Below, piece after piece: positions 24,299 through 33,992 of a stretch of DNA of 64,000 nt (position 1 is the stretch's first letter; each line of letters starts with the position of its first letter). Location: assembly GCA_029259915.1 (NCBI GenBank), contig JAJDED010000004.1, forward strand, positions 1 through 64,000. The letters run 5' to 3'. Position numbers and translations under genes: made by a program. This DNA is from Planctomycetota bacterium (GTDB lineage Bacteria > Planctomycetota > Planctomycetia > Pirellulales > Lacipirellulaceae). Below the pieces are notes generated by a model. That model searched no databases. It had not been told where the DNA came from and was given only the letters and a program-made list of their open reading frames with translations.

Positions 24299-25900
24299 AT
24301 GACTCGGGGGCCAATCTTGTCTGATATCGACGATTCGCTTGCCGAGATCGATCTGGTGAAGAACCGACGCCGCTGGACCTTTGCGCAAAGGCATGCGTTG
24401 CTATTGGTCGGCACTTCGCCAATTGTTGCCAATATCATCGGTAGCATCTTCAACATCTGGTACAACCAAACGCAAATTCAGCCGATGCTTTCGCAAGCTC
24501 AGCTCGAGCGGTTTGAAGCGTGCTGGCAGGTTTTTAATGTTATTGTATATCCCTTGGCAGTATTTTGCTGGATGCTGCCATTGCTGTGGTTGCGACCCAC
24601 GCACCGGGCACTGATGGCTGGACAATCGGTTGATCCTGCTCGCCTGGAAAGGTCGCAACGCTATGTCGTCAATCTCCCCTGGTGGATTTTGACCATCTCA
24701 GCAGTCAGTTGGCTAATTTGTGTGCCTGTGTTTCCGGCAGCATTGAGTTCCGTCCCTGAGCCATTGGAAATGGAAGTGGTGTGGCATCTGGTCACCTCGT
24801 TCATTACTGCATCGCTGATTGCGATCACCCAAAGTTTTTTCGCCGTGGAACTGGTAAGCCAACGGGCCCTGTTCCCCGTATTCTTCCGTAAGGAAAATCC
24901 AGCCGACATACCGGGAGCAGTTCCGTTGAGCATCACCGCCCGGGGGATGATGTGGGCTGTGTCGGCAAATCTAAGTCCTGTCGTGATACTCGTGTTGCTT
25001 CTGATCATTCCTCATGCTTCGCGGACGACACCACTGTTCGCACTGGCGGTCGGCGTGGTGGCGATTGTGTTTGGCTTATCCACAGCTCTGATGCTGGGAA
25101 GGCTGGTGGCGCATCCGGTAAAACAACTCCGTAAGGCCTCGATTCGGGTTGCTGAGGGAGATTTGAATGTGCGTGTGAATTTGCTGCGCGCCGACGATTT
25201 CGGGCTGTTGATCGAGCAATTCAACGCGATGGTCGAAGGCTTGCGTGAAAGGGAAAAATTGCAGGAAACATTCGGTCGCCATGTCGGTAAAGAAGCTGCA
25301 CGACAGATTCTTCTCCAAGGAGATGGACTGGGAGGCAGCGAGCAAATGGTGACGGTGATGTTTGTCGACGTGCGCAATTTTACCGAACATTCGGCAAATC
25401 ATTCGCCGCAGGAGGTGGTTTCGGCCCTGAATGTGTTCTTTCGCGACGCGGTTGACACAGTCGAAACGCATGGCGGGATGGTGAATAAGTTTCTCGGCGA
25501 CGGTTTTATGGCACTCTTTGGTATTGGCAATGCGAGTGAAAACCACGCCCAGCTAGCGGTCGAGGCGGGTCAAGCTATGCTTTGCTGCCTAACGGATGCG
25601 ACTCGCGAACTGGAAGAAGCGGGCTGGCCCGGCTTGAAAATTGGCATCGGACTCAACTCCGGTCCTGCAATCGTGGGCAGCATCGGTTCGCCCAAACGGC
25701 AAGAATATACGGCAATTGGCGACACCGTGAACGTTGCTGCGCGGGTGGAAGCGCTCACTAAGCATGTGGGACGACAATTTCTGATAACCCAACAAACCCA
25801 AGCGTTGCTTGCCGACGACTTGGAGCTCACGCCATTACCACCCCAGCCGGTCAAAGGCAAAGGCGAGCCGCTGGAAGTCTTTGCCGTGGGACAGTGGTAA
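24299..25900 (+). CDS. Membrane-bound class III adenylate/guanylate cyclase with HAMP domain
   Basis: Makes a cyclic nucleotide (probably cAMP) from NTP. The roughly 530-residue product has about six hydrophobic helices (30-270), a HAMP linker (AHPVKQLRKASIRVAEGDLN) and a C-terminal class III catalytic domain. Metal-binding acids are in VMFVDVRNFTEH and FLGDGFMALFG; the transition-state region is EYTAIGDTVNVAARVE. The key residues are present, so it should be active. The ATG at 24299 is chosen within a frame that opens at 24245. A protein with a cyclic-nucleotide-binding domain is encoded at 30287-31432, a possible local receptor. Confidence 0.88.
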   Translation: MTRGPILSDIDDSLAEIDLVKNRRRWTFAQRHALLLVGTSPIVANIIGSIFNIWYNQTQIQPMLSQAQLERFEACWQVFNVIVYPLAVFCWMLPLLWLRPTHRALMAGQSVDPARLERSQRYVVNLPWWILTISAVSWLICVPVFPAALSSVPEPLEMEVVWHLVTSFITASLIAITQSFFAVELVSQRALFPVFFRKENPADIPGAVPLSITARGMMWAVSANLSPVVILVLLLIIPHASRTTPLFALAVGVVAIVFGLSTALMLGRLVAHPVKQLRKASIRVAEGDLNVRVNLLRADDFGLLIEQFNAMVEGLREREKLQETFGRHVGKEAARQILLQGDGLGGSEQMVTVMFVDVRNFTEHSANHSPQEVVSALNVFFRDAVDTVETHGGMVNKFLGDGFMALFGIGNASENHAQLAVEAGQAMLCCLTDATRELEEAGWPGLKIGIGLNSGPAIVGSIGSPKRQEYTAIGDTVNVAARVEALTKHVGRQFLITQQTQALLADDLELTPLPPQPVKGKGEPLEVFAVGQW

Positions 25901-26084
25901 TGACGGGCCCTGGTAAGGTCTTGCCCTCGCCTGGAAACTTCTTCGCGACCGTTGCGCTAGACATAATCCGTAGATCTTGCCTGACCGTTCTCTGCGGAAA
26001 AACAGTGGCAACTGCTGCCGACAGCATATCTGGAACTCGATAACTATTGCATCTAGTGCAATGGTATCTCTTGCAGCGGTTATT

Positions 26085-27452
26085 ATGCTTCTACGGATTA
26101 TTGCTATCATTTGTCTCGTGCCGCTCGCAGCGGTTCTCAGCGGATGTGCCTGCCCTTCGGGCGGGTGTGTTCCTGGCACACCTTGCGTTCCCTGTTCGTT
26201 TGAACCTGCGGAGATCGACCTCCCTCCACCAGACTTGGCCAACCTGGATTGCAAAGAGTGCGAGTTGCTGCCTCTCCCCGAACCTACAGAAACTTATCAA
26301 CTGCTAGACGCAAGTACCTGTCAATGCAGTGCCGCCACAAACTCCGCGGTCGCCAATATGGTCGAATTGGAGCGACTTTGGGCGAAGATCGTGATCGAGT
26401 GCGACACCAAAGCGGTTCAGGAAAACTATTGTCTCGATCGCGACCTGTTGGCTTTGCACGCTACGGGACTGCGTAACAATGCAGCGGCTTCGGCTTTGGA
26501 ATCTTTTTATCAGTTGGCGGGGCTCGAGGCACAAAAACATTATCTGCAACAGGGCATCGACGAAACACAACGCACCCTGTCGCGAATCGATAAGCTGCGT
26601 AAAGAGGGAATCGATCTGCCCGACGGTGTTTCCCGCGGTCCGGTGGCAGCCCGCTTGCATGAATTGCAAGACACAAGTGCTCAGCTCGATTTCATGCGGA
26701 TTCAACTCAACGGACAGCTACAAAAGCTTCTTGGTTGCCCGCTCAACGAAACCAGTTTCTACTGGCCAAAAATTGAGTGGCAGGCCGACTTTACGCCGGT
26801 TGATGTGGATGCCGAGTTGGCTGAAGGATTGGACACTCGCTCCGACCTGCGCGGTTTGAGCCTGGTGCTATGCAAGATGGACAAAACCACGTTGCCAGTC
26901 GCTCGCGCAGTGCTTGCCTATGCCGATGGAACTATTGGCACCGTCGATCCGCGGAAAGGTTTGATCCACGTCGCGCGCTGTTTTCGATGCAATCAGCATG
27001 AGATACCCGTTCGTTGCCGACAACTGTCGCTCTTCTACACCGACACCGAATTGCTAGCAACTGCCGAAATCAAGAGCGCTGTCTTTCGGATCGTCCTGCA
27101 ACAGCAACGCACAGCACTCGCGCAGCAAGCCGTCGAGCAAAGGCGCAGCCAGCTCGATGAATTAGAAAAAACCCGCGACATAAAAAATGTGACTATTTTC
27201 GAAATCAGCCAAGCCCGAGGAGAACTCTATCAAGCCGAGTCTGATCTGATCGAACAGGTGATCTCTCTGGAACTGGCGAAAGTAAATCTGCGAAAAGCAA
27301 AAGGAATTCTTGCCAAAGAATGCGGTTTTGACCCTGTCTTGTGTTGCGAAGGATGCTGCGACGGCGCCTGCTGCCAGTGCCAACACAAGTCGTCTTGTCA
27401 GTGCAAATGTAAAACAAGCTGCAATCAGAATTGTTCCTGCAGCGATCGTTAA
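26085..27452 (+). CDS. TolC-like outer-membrane lipoprotein with Cys-rich tail
   Basis: A 455-residue lipoprotein: signal MLLRIIAIICLVPLAAVLSG then lipid-attachment Cys21 in the lipobox LSGC. The middle has long Ala/Gln/Leu/Glu helices (for example VFRIVLQQQRTALAQQAVEQ), the coiled-coil style of the TolC family. Most unusual are the ends: a Cys/Pro-rich segment after the lipid anchor, and a tail with 14 Cys in the last 43 residues (CCEGCCDGACCQCQ, then SSCQCKCKTSC), resembling a metallothionein. It probably binds metal at the cell envelope. An earlier start at 26061 or 25977 is possible. No pump genes adjoin it. Confidence 0.75.
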   Translation: MLLRIIAIICLVPLAAVLSGCACPSGGCVPGTPCVPCSFEPAEIDLPPPDLANLDCKECELLPLPEPTETYQLLDASTCQCSAATNSAVANMVELERLWAKIVIECDTKAVQENYCLDRDLLALHATGLRNNAAASALESFYQLAGLEAQKHYLQQGIDETQRTLSRIDKLRKEGIDLPDGVSRGPVAARLHELQDTSAQLDFMRIQLNGQLQKLLGCPLNETSFYWPKIEWQADFTPVDVDAELAEGLDTRSDLRGLSLVLCKMDKTTLPVARAVLAYADGTIGTVDPRKGLIHVARCFRCNQHEIPVRCRQLSLFYTDTELLATAEIKSAVFRIVLQQQRTALAQQAVEQRRSQLDELEKTRDIKNVTIFEISQARGELYQAESDLIEQVISLELAKVNLRKAKGILAKECGFDPVLCCEGCCDGACCQCQHKSSCQCKCKTSCNQNCSCSDR

Positions 27453-27640
27453 TGCAGATGTCTAGAGGTGCTTTGATGTCAGTGCTTGCGATCTGGCAGG
27501 GTGAAACCACTATTTCGGGGGACAATTCGCTCGGATTATTGATGCTTTTCTCAAAAGAAGCTTGCAATTAGTTGGCGGACAGCAGTGCGCTCGATTGCCG
27601 GGACATATGGCAATGCTCCAAGAGAAGAGGAGCCCTTCCT

Positions 27641-28383
27641 ATGGCTGATGCTCTTTGGAAAAATTCCGTGCTGTGGAGCATCTTTGCTGCCGCAGCCATC
27701 GCGTGGCCAGTTTATTCTGTGATGGCCGCACCGTCTGGATCAAGCGGTAAAGCCTCTCCGTCTTCACAGGGAATTAGCGCGAACGAGACGAGAGAGATTC
27801 CGCTCAATGAAATCTGGGCGTTGGAAATGCCCTGCACCAAAGACGTACGCGAATTGGAGCCGGATTATCTAAAACAACACCTCTCCATCAGGAGCTTCTT
27901 GAAAGCTCTGCCATTGAACAGATCCGACGCAGTCTCAATGCAAACCACCGACCCAAACAGAGTGAGACCGCAGGTACAGGGTTTGTGGTCGTTGGCACCG
28001 GCAAGCAAGCTCTGGAAGCTGCTCGCGACACACTCGGCGGAAAACAAGAACGAACGGACGTGTTTCCAAGCGGCAGCGAACTTAGTTTGGTGTTTTACTC
28101 GTATCAATGCGGCAGCTACGTCCATCTCGATAGGGTTGAGCAAGCAGGCAGGAATTTTTCAATCAAGTATCATTTTATGGTGCATGCGACAAGAGAGGTC
28201 ACGTCGCACTTCGCTTTAATACCTCTTCGTGATCTGTCGGAGGGAAAGTACCTCGTCAACGTGATACAAGGACCGATAGAGCTGGACCGGCTAAGTGCGG
28301 GAGCATCGACAAGACCTTTAGACCGTGAGCGGGAGAGAAAAATAGTCTGCGAATCATTCGAGTTCAACATTACCAAGGAATGA
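27641..28383 (+). pseudogene. Exported protein gene interrupted by a frameshift
   Basis: Translation starts at ATG 27641 after GAGGAG with a signal peptide (about 1-28, ending SVMAAPSG) and continues IPLNEIWALEMPCTKDVREL. At about 27885-27900 the protein-like reading moves by -1 to another frame (LLESSAIEQIRRSLNANH, later GSELSLVFYSYQCGSYV) that runs to the stop at 28383. Neither frame alone makes a sensible protein. The full product would be about 245 residues, with no recognised domain. It may be a pseudogene, a sequencing error or a programmed shift; the following gene shows the same kind of break. Confidence 0.6.
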
Positions 28384-28404
28384 GCTTTATGAAGGGGTAA
28401 GACC

Positions 28405-30197
28405 ATGAGAATCGCCGTATTTTCGATGTCTGTGGTTTTTTGTTTCATTAGTACACAATCGGTAATAGGAGCTTCTTACACGATCTCACAAAATGGTATC
28501 AATTCAAAAGTACAGGTTTGACTGGTATGGGCATTGCCATCGGCCAGGTGGAGGCAGGACGGTCGGCAAAGGCGGGCTTCGATTTGGCAACGAATTCACA
28601 TGAGCAAACCGTGCCATTTCAAGTCTACCGGCGGACACAATTCGACTCGCCGGACTCAGGATTTATCACCGATCATGCGACCGAAGTCGCGGGTGTGATG
28701 ATCGCCACCGGCACGCCCTTTGCTTTGGTGGAGGGAGTAGCACCCCAAGCGAATCTTCATTCGGGGGCTGTTGTGTCAGGTATTGATCAGGACGCGGAAA
28801 TTGCTTTGGCCATGCAACATGTAGCAACCCGAAATGGCGACGACGTGCGGGCTCTCAACCACAGTGCAGGAAGGCCACTCTTGGGGTTTGATACGACCGA
28901 TGGCAACGCATTCCTGACTCAGTTCGTGGATTGGTCAGCAACACGGCATGACGTGCTATATGTGGCCGCAGGATTTCAAGACACTGGTATTATAGCTCCC
29001 TTGCCCTCCGACAACTTCAATGGCGTCACAGTGGCCGCTTCGCAGCCATTCAATGGCGGGACGCCCGCCGACCAAGTCTATCGACAAGTAGCTCCGTTCA
29101 ACGATTTTACTTTTGATGCCATAGGCAACCGCACATCCGTTGACATTATTGCTCCGGGATTTGAAATCAGAACCACGTCACGGAGCGATGAACCGCTTGT
29201 CGATGGTACAAGCTACGCGGCACCGCATGTGACCGGGACGGTGGTGTTGCTGCAACAGTTTGCAGAGCAGCAAGTGACAGCCAGCAATCCACGTTTCATT
29301 GGTGGTAATTATCTTCACCATCAAGTGATGAAAGCGGTGCTATTGAATTCCGCAGATAAGCTGGCCGGTGTGATGGGATCCAATCGAGACGTCGTCAACG
29401 TGAACGGAAACGATTGGCTTACTACTTCCGCTTTCAGTAGTCCGGTGGTGTCCCTGGATGAACAGATGGGGGCGGGACACCTCAATGCGAAGAGTGCTGT
29501 CAAACAATTTGAGAGTGGAGAATACGATCCCGGAACCGTAACACCAAGGGCCTGGGACTTTGGCCAGATCGGCAGTACGGGATCTTCGCGAGACTATGTA
29601 TTTGATCAACCATTGGGCCCTGGTTTTTTCGCAGCAACGTTGGCTTGGGATCGCAGAGTGGAACTTACCAATCCAGATAACACCTACAACTTTGGGGATC
29701 AATTCTTTGACTACGTCAATATTGATGACATTCTCACAGATTTGGACCTCTATTTGATGCCTGCCGCCTCCAACAACCTTGCCGAGGCATTGGCCAGGTC
29801 GATTTCCGGTTCAGATAACGTGGAGCATATCTTCTTTAATATACCGGCGGCGGGAAACTACAAGATCAGGGTGCAGAACGCCGGCGGACTCGGCGAGCCG
29901 GAAGATTTTGGGCTGGCGTGGTGGTTTGGCGATCTTCCCGCACCGGTACCGGGCGATTTTGATGATGATGGCGACGTGGACAACAACGACCTCAACGAGT
30001 GGGAAAATGATTTCGGCGTCGACGGCGGCAGTGATGCCGATGGAGACGGCGATTCCGACGGGTCTGATTTCCTGGCTTGGCAACGAAATGTAGGTGCAAC
30101 TGCGTTATCCGCATCACAAGCCGTTCCGGAACCTGCTGCCTGGTTCTTGATGGCCATAGGCTGCTGCTTTGTGTCGTGTCGCAAGCAGTGTTCATAA
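28405..30197 (+). CDS. Subtilase-like (S8) PEP-CTERM protein with a frameshift after the signal peptide
   Basis: A signal peptide begins at ATG 28405 (MRIAVFSMSVVFCFIS) and its frame stops at 28521; the catalytic part continues in the -1 frame from about 28515 (GLTGMGIAIGQVE) to 30197. Numbered from 28518, His53 lies in DHATEVAGV and Ser232 in VDGTSYAAPHVTG, as in subtilisin-type proteases. At the usual Asp position the sequence has GQVE, so the acid may be Glu or lie elsewhere. Then come an EF-hand-like linker (DFDDDGDVDNNDL) and a PEP-CTERM tail (VPEPAAW, hydrophobic span, RK). If expressed, it is a surface or extracellular protease. Confidence 0.72.
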
Positions 30198-30286
30198 TGT
30201 CTGAACCAGTAGGCCACGAAAAAACACCCGATGGCGATCTGGTTTGACGGCGTCGATGTTTACCCAAATGGGTTAATCCACTCCTG

Positions 30287-31432
30287 CTACTGGCGTCCAA
30301 ACAGCGCCTGACGGAGTTCTTCCTCGAACGTAGCGCTCGTTTCCAACACCACCCGGAAATCGGCTTTCCCAAGTGCATAAAAAATCGATTTCTCGCGTGC
30401 AACGATCGTGGCATTCCGCGGCTCATCGGTAATGAGTGCCGTTTCTCCAAAGTATTGCCCTTGGTTCAACTGGGCAACTGTTTTCTCTTCGGTTCCATCG
30501 TCAATCAACACATCGACACTACCGCCACGGATGAGATAGAACAACTCGCCCGGGTCGCCCTGACGAATCACAACATCACCCGCGTCCGCCTCGTGAACCA
30601 TCATCTTGTCTGCGACTTCAGAAAGCGTATTCGGCGTGAGATCGGCAAACAGCGGGAAGCCCTTGAGGAACTCGCAGATGACCGACGTCTCTTGCACGGC
30701 CACATCCGATTTGATGTTTCCATCGACCATATTTACGATTCGATCGGCGACATCCAGAATTCGGTTGTCGTGAGTCACCATGATGATCGTACAGCCCTCG
30801 TCACGGGCCAGTTCCTGAAACAGCGTCACCACTTCGCGGCCCGACTTTTCGTCGAGTGCAGCGGTCGGCTCATCGGCCAGAATCAGCTTTGGTTTGTGGA
30901 CCAATCCCCGTGCAATCGCAACCCGTTGCTTCTGACCACCGGAAAGTGATTTTGGTTTGTAATGCACGCGATCTCCCAGGCCTAACCGAGTGAGCAGCGA
31001 TTTGATTCTCCCCTCAGCAATCTGTGGATCGAGTCCCACCAATTCCGCCGCCATGTTGACATTTTGGTACGCAGTCAGCGATTCAAAAAGGTTGTGGGCT
31101 TGAAAGATAAAACCGAGTTCGCGCCGAAGTCGGACGATCAAATCTCGATCGGCTCCCTGCAATTCGTTGCCCAGCACCTTGAGACTTCCTTCTTGAACGG
31201 TGCGGAGCGTTCCGATTAGCGTTAGCAGCGTTGTTTTCCCTGATCCGGAGGGACCGGTCATAATCACGATTTCACCCCGCCGCACATCGAGATTGTTGCT
31301 GAACAAAGCTTGTTTACGTAGTTCGCCTTCGCCAAAGTAGTGATTGACGTTGGCAACTTGAACTGTCTTTGGCAAGTGCATGCCTTCTGCAAATGCACCG
31401 CTTGTGGCCGGGATCGTCGTTTGACTGTCCAT
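30287..31432 (-). CDS. DevA-type ABC ATPase fused to a cyclic-nucleotide-binding domain
   Basis: A 381-residue protein of two parts. The ATPase (about 22-245) has Walker A GPSGSGKT (60-67), signature LSGGQ (163-167) and Walker B LILADEP (183-189), in the MacB/LolD/DevA group. Residues 255-381 form a CAP-type cyclic-nucleotide-binding domain with GQYFGETAL (325-333) and Arg339 in EPRNATI, the phosphate-binding positions, so binding of cAMP or cGMP is plausible. ATPases of this group are normally about 230 residues, making the fusion unusual. Last gene of the export operon 35317-30287; the cyclase at 24299-25900 could supply its ligand. Confidence 0.9.
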   Translation of the reverse strand: MDSQTTIPATSGAFAEGMHLPKTVQVANVNHYFGEGELRKQALFSNNLDVRRGEIVIMTGPSGSGKTTLLTLIGTLRTVQEGSLKVLGNELQGADRDLIVRLRRELGFIFQAHNLFESLTAYQNVNMAAELVGLDPQIAEGRIKSLLTRLGLGDRVHYKPKSLSGGQKQRVAIARGLVHKPKLILADEPTAALDEKSGREVVTLFQELARDEGCTIIMVTHDNRILDVADRIVNMVDGNIKSDVAVQETSVICEFLKGFPLFADLTPNTLSEVADKMMVHEADAGDVVIRQGDPGELFYLIRGGSVDVLIDDGTEEKTVAQLNQGQYFGETALITDEPRNATIVAREKSIFYALGKADFRVVLETSATFEEELRQALFGRQ

Positions 31433-31490
31433 GATGGTTGCCGGTTCTTATCTACAGGAGAATAAATGTAAAGTAAAGTTAGCTCACCTA

Positions 31491-32684
31491 TCAAAACAAA
31501 CTTGCCGGATCGGCTGCCACGAGCTTGCGCACCGCCAGCATTCCCGAGCCGATGCACATCAGCATTGTCGCCGCAAGCACAAAACTCACACTCGGGACAC
31601 TCATCTGCATCAATAACCCTGTGCGTTCGGCCAGCCACGTGTAGAGTCCATAGCTCGCTATCGAGCCTGGCAAAAAACCGATCAGCGCTAGCAGCAATGC
31701 TTCGACGACAATCAGCCCGACAAAATATCGTGTGGAGTATCCCATCGCCTTAAGCGTCGCGAACTCCGGCAGGTGGTCGGCGATGTCGGAATAGATCACT
31801 TGGTAACAGATGACCATTCCGACCACAAACCCAATGATTTTTCCCGCCAGAAAAATCGTCCCGATGGGTGTGCTTTTATCCCAAAAATGAATTTCCTTTT
31901 CGCGATATTCTTCCCGAGTTAGCACGAGGACATCCTTACTGAGTGTTTTCTCCAGAACCTTGAGAACATCCTCGGTGGAATAACCAGTTTGCAACTGGAC
32001 GACGCCGATGTCTACGATACTCAAGGGATCCCCAAACCGCTTTCGATGTGGGTAGTATTTGGCGAAGTTTTCGTCGCTCATTACTAAGTTGCCGTCGTGA
32101 GCAAAATCGGTCCCCAAGTCAAAGGTGCCTGCCAGCATCAGTTTCATTCCGGCCAGTTCGACACTCTCAGCGGCTAACGCAGCGTCGTCGTCCAATGGGA
32201 ATGCGAACTTGCGCCGCTTGCTCTTACGATCGATCAACGCCGAATTGGGCATCCTCAGCAGGTTGGTTTGTCCCTGGATTTCTTTGGAACTAAAGACTTT
32301 GGCCTCTAAAGGAATGCCAATCGACCGGATCGGATACCCGCGATTCCCTTTGCCGTCGGTCATCTTCCTCAGCACAGAAGTAGTCAACTCGCAATAGATG
32401 GGATAAGCGGCTTGGACTCCCGGACACGATCGCGCTTGGTGAATACGAGCGAGCGCAAACCGCTTTTCAGCTGCAAGCGTGAATTTGGCGGGGCTGACAA
32501 TGAAGATGTCGCCTTTGAGATCGTCGATCATTTTCACCTGGCTGTCGAACAAGGCATTCTGAAAACCGACTTGAGAAAACATCAGCAGCACCGCAAACGC
32601 GATACCCACCAGCGCAATGGCCAACCGACGCCAATCGTGCGTCAAGTTTTTCCAGGCCAGTGGTGTTCTACGTTTTCGCGTCAT
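31491..32684 (-). CDS. DevC-type ABC exporter permease (second)
   Basis: A 397-residue FtsX/MacB-like permease: an N-terminal helix (LAIALVGIAFAVLLMFSQVG), a large extracytoplasmic domain (about 45-270) and three C-terminal helices including IIGFVVGMVICYQVIYSDIA. The phrase DHLPEFATLKAMGYS is characteristic of DevC permeases. The adjacent permease gene is of the same family, so the transporter is probably a heterodimer. It begins next to a 15-bp triple repeat separating it from the first permease gene. Confidence 0.88.
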   Translation of the reverse strand: MTRKRRTPLAWKNLTHDWRRLAIALVGIAFAVLLMFSQVGFQNALFDSQVKMIDDLKGDIFIVSPAKFTLAAEKRFALARIHQARSCPGVQAAYPIYCELTTSVLRKMTDGKGNRGYPIRSIGIPLEAKVFSSKEIQGQTNLLRMPNSALIDRKSKRRKFAFPLDDDAALAAESVELAGMKLMLAGTFDLGTDFAHDGNLVMSDENFAKYYPHRKRFGDPLSIVDIGVVQLQTGYSTEDVLKVLEKTLSKDVLVLTREEYREKEIHFWDKSTPIGTIFLAGKIIGFVVGMVICYQVIYSDIADHLPEFATLKAMGYSTRYFVGLIVVEALLLALIGFLPGSIASYGLYTWLAERTGLLMQMSVPSVSFVLAATMLMCIGSGMLAVRKLVAADPASLF

Positions 32685-32686
32685 TG

Positions 32687-32731
32687 CAAACCAACTCTAA
32701 ACAAACCAACTCTAAACAAACCAACTTTAAA
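32687..32731. repeat. Three tandem copies of a 15-bp repeat
   Basis: CAAACCAACTCTAAA at 32687-32701 and 32702-32716, then CAAACCAACTTTAAA at 32717-32731, directly joined. They fill the gap between the two permease genes and include the stop codon of the first. The repeat number sets the distance between stop and next start in steps of 15 bases. Confidence 0.9.
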
Positions 32732-33992
32732 AGAGATCGACCGGGTCGGCCTGAAAGAGCTTACGCAAAGCTCCGATTCCCGAAATCACACACATCCCAA
32801 TTGCCAAGAGCAAAACCGTAAACATGATTTCCGTAGTCAGAAACATAGGCATCCCCGAAGCATTCTCCACCAAACGATAGAGAACCCATGAAATCACTAG
32901 CGACGGTACATAACCCACCAACGCCAGCATCACCGATTGCTGCAGAATCACGTTCGTCAGATATTTGTTGCTATAGCCGATGGCTTTGAGCGTGGCGTAT
33001 TCACTCATCATGTTATCAATATCGGTAGACAGAACTTGATAGACAATCGCCACCCCGACAAACACAGCAACCCACACGCCGAGCTGAAAGATTTGTCCCA
33101 GAGGCGTTTCAACAACCCACCGATACTCTTCGCGCTCGTTGACCTCGGCCCGTGTCAGAATTTCGACATCGGAGTTGGTCAACATCGCGGCGTCGAGTTT
33201 GTCATATTCTGGCGACTCGGCTGCGTGCAAAGGAATTCCGTAGATCTGAGCCAGCTTCTTTCTTACCGCCTCGCCCTGCCCCGGGTCGTGTAGCTTTAAT
33301 AAACCGAAATTCACGTCGTCTATGGTTTGCCAGGGGCAAGCTCGCACGTAACCTTCGGGACTGGTCAAACAGGCTCCGTTGCTAGCCATGCCTGTACCCA
33401 ATTTGAACAAACCCACGATACGAATCCGCTCCGGGCCGAGTGTGGTTTCCACACCGATATCTTGCTCGCTGAATTTCGTCCCCTGCTTCGGGCCGTATTC
33501 TGGTTTTGATTTGACGTCGATCAAAACAAACCGTGGATCGGTCAGCATCCGAGCCTGTTGGCGAATATCCTCTCGTGAGAATCCCGGATCGTTGGGGTCG
33601 GTACCCAAAGTGATGATCCCGCGCCACTGCCCGGCTGGATCTTTGGGATCTTCACCCTCTCTACCCACAGGCAGGGCGTAGCGAATCGGAGCCTGCCATT
33701 CGCTCAACCCCAGGTAGAAAGGACGCGCGTGTGCGATCTCCGGCAACGAGGCGGCCTGTTGTACGCGCATGCGAGAAAAAAATCGAGGTTCCGTAAGGTG
33801 CAGGTAAGCCGGCGACCGGAGCATCAGATCGAATTCTAAAGCGTCGTAGATCTGGGTGGCGGTTCTTTCGATCCCCCCTCGGAAACCCATCTGCATAAAG
33901 ATCAAGATCACCGCAAAGCCAACGCCCGCCACGCCAACGCCTGTGCGAACTTTGTTATGAGCAAGGTTCTTCCATGCCAGCGGAGTATTCAT
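32727..33992 (-). CDS. DevC-type ABC exporter permease (first)
   Basis: A 421-residue FtsX/MacB-like permease with an N-terminal helix (VRTGVGVAGVGFAVILIFMQ), a large extracytoplasmic domain and three C-terminal helices; MMSEYATLKAIGYSNKYL is the DevC hallmark. Its ATG overlaps the stop of the adaptor gene (ATGA), which shows translational coupling. With the second permease it would form the membrane part of a DevBCA-type exporter; such systems export glycolipids, proteins or other envelope components. Confidence 0.9.
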   Translation of the reverse strand: MNTPLAWKNLAHNKVRTGVGVAGVGFAVILIFMQMGFRGGIERTATQIYDALEFDLMLRSPAYLHLTEPRFFSRMRVQQAASLPEIAHARPFYLGLSEWQAPIRYALPVGREGEDPKDPAGQWRGIITLGTDPNDPGFSREDIRQQARMLTDPRFVLIDVKSKPEYGPKQGTKFSEQDIGVETTLGPERIRIVGLFKLGTGMASNGACLTSPEGYVRACPWQTIDDVNFGLLKLHDPGQGEAVRKKLAQIYGIPLHAAESPEYDKLDAAMLTNSDVEILTRAEVNEREEYRWVVETPLGQIFQLGVWVAVFVGVAIVYQVLSTDIDNMMSEYATLKAIGYSNKYLTNVILQQSVMLALVGYVPSLVISWVLYRLVENASGMPMFLTTEIMFTVLLLAIGMCVISGIGALRKLFQADPVDLF

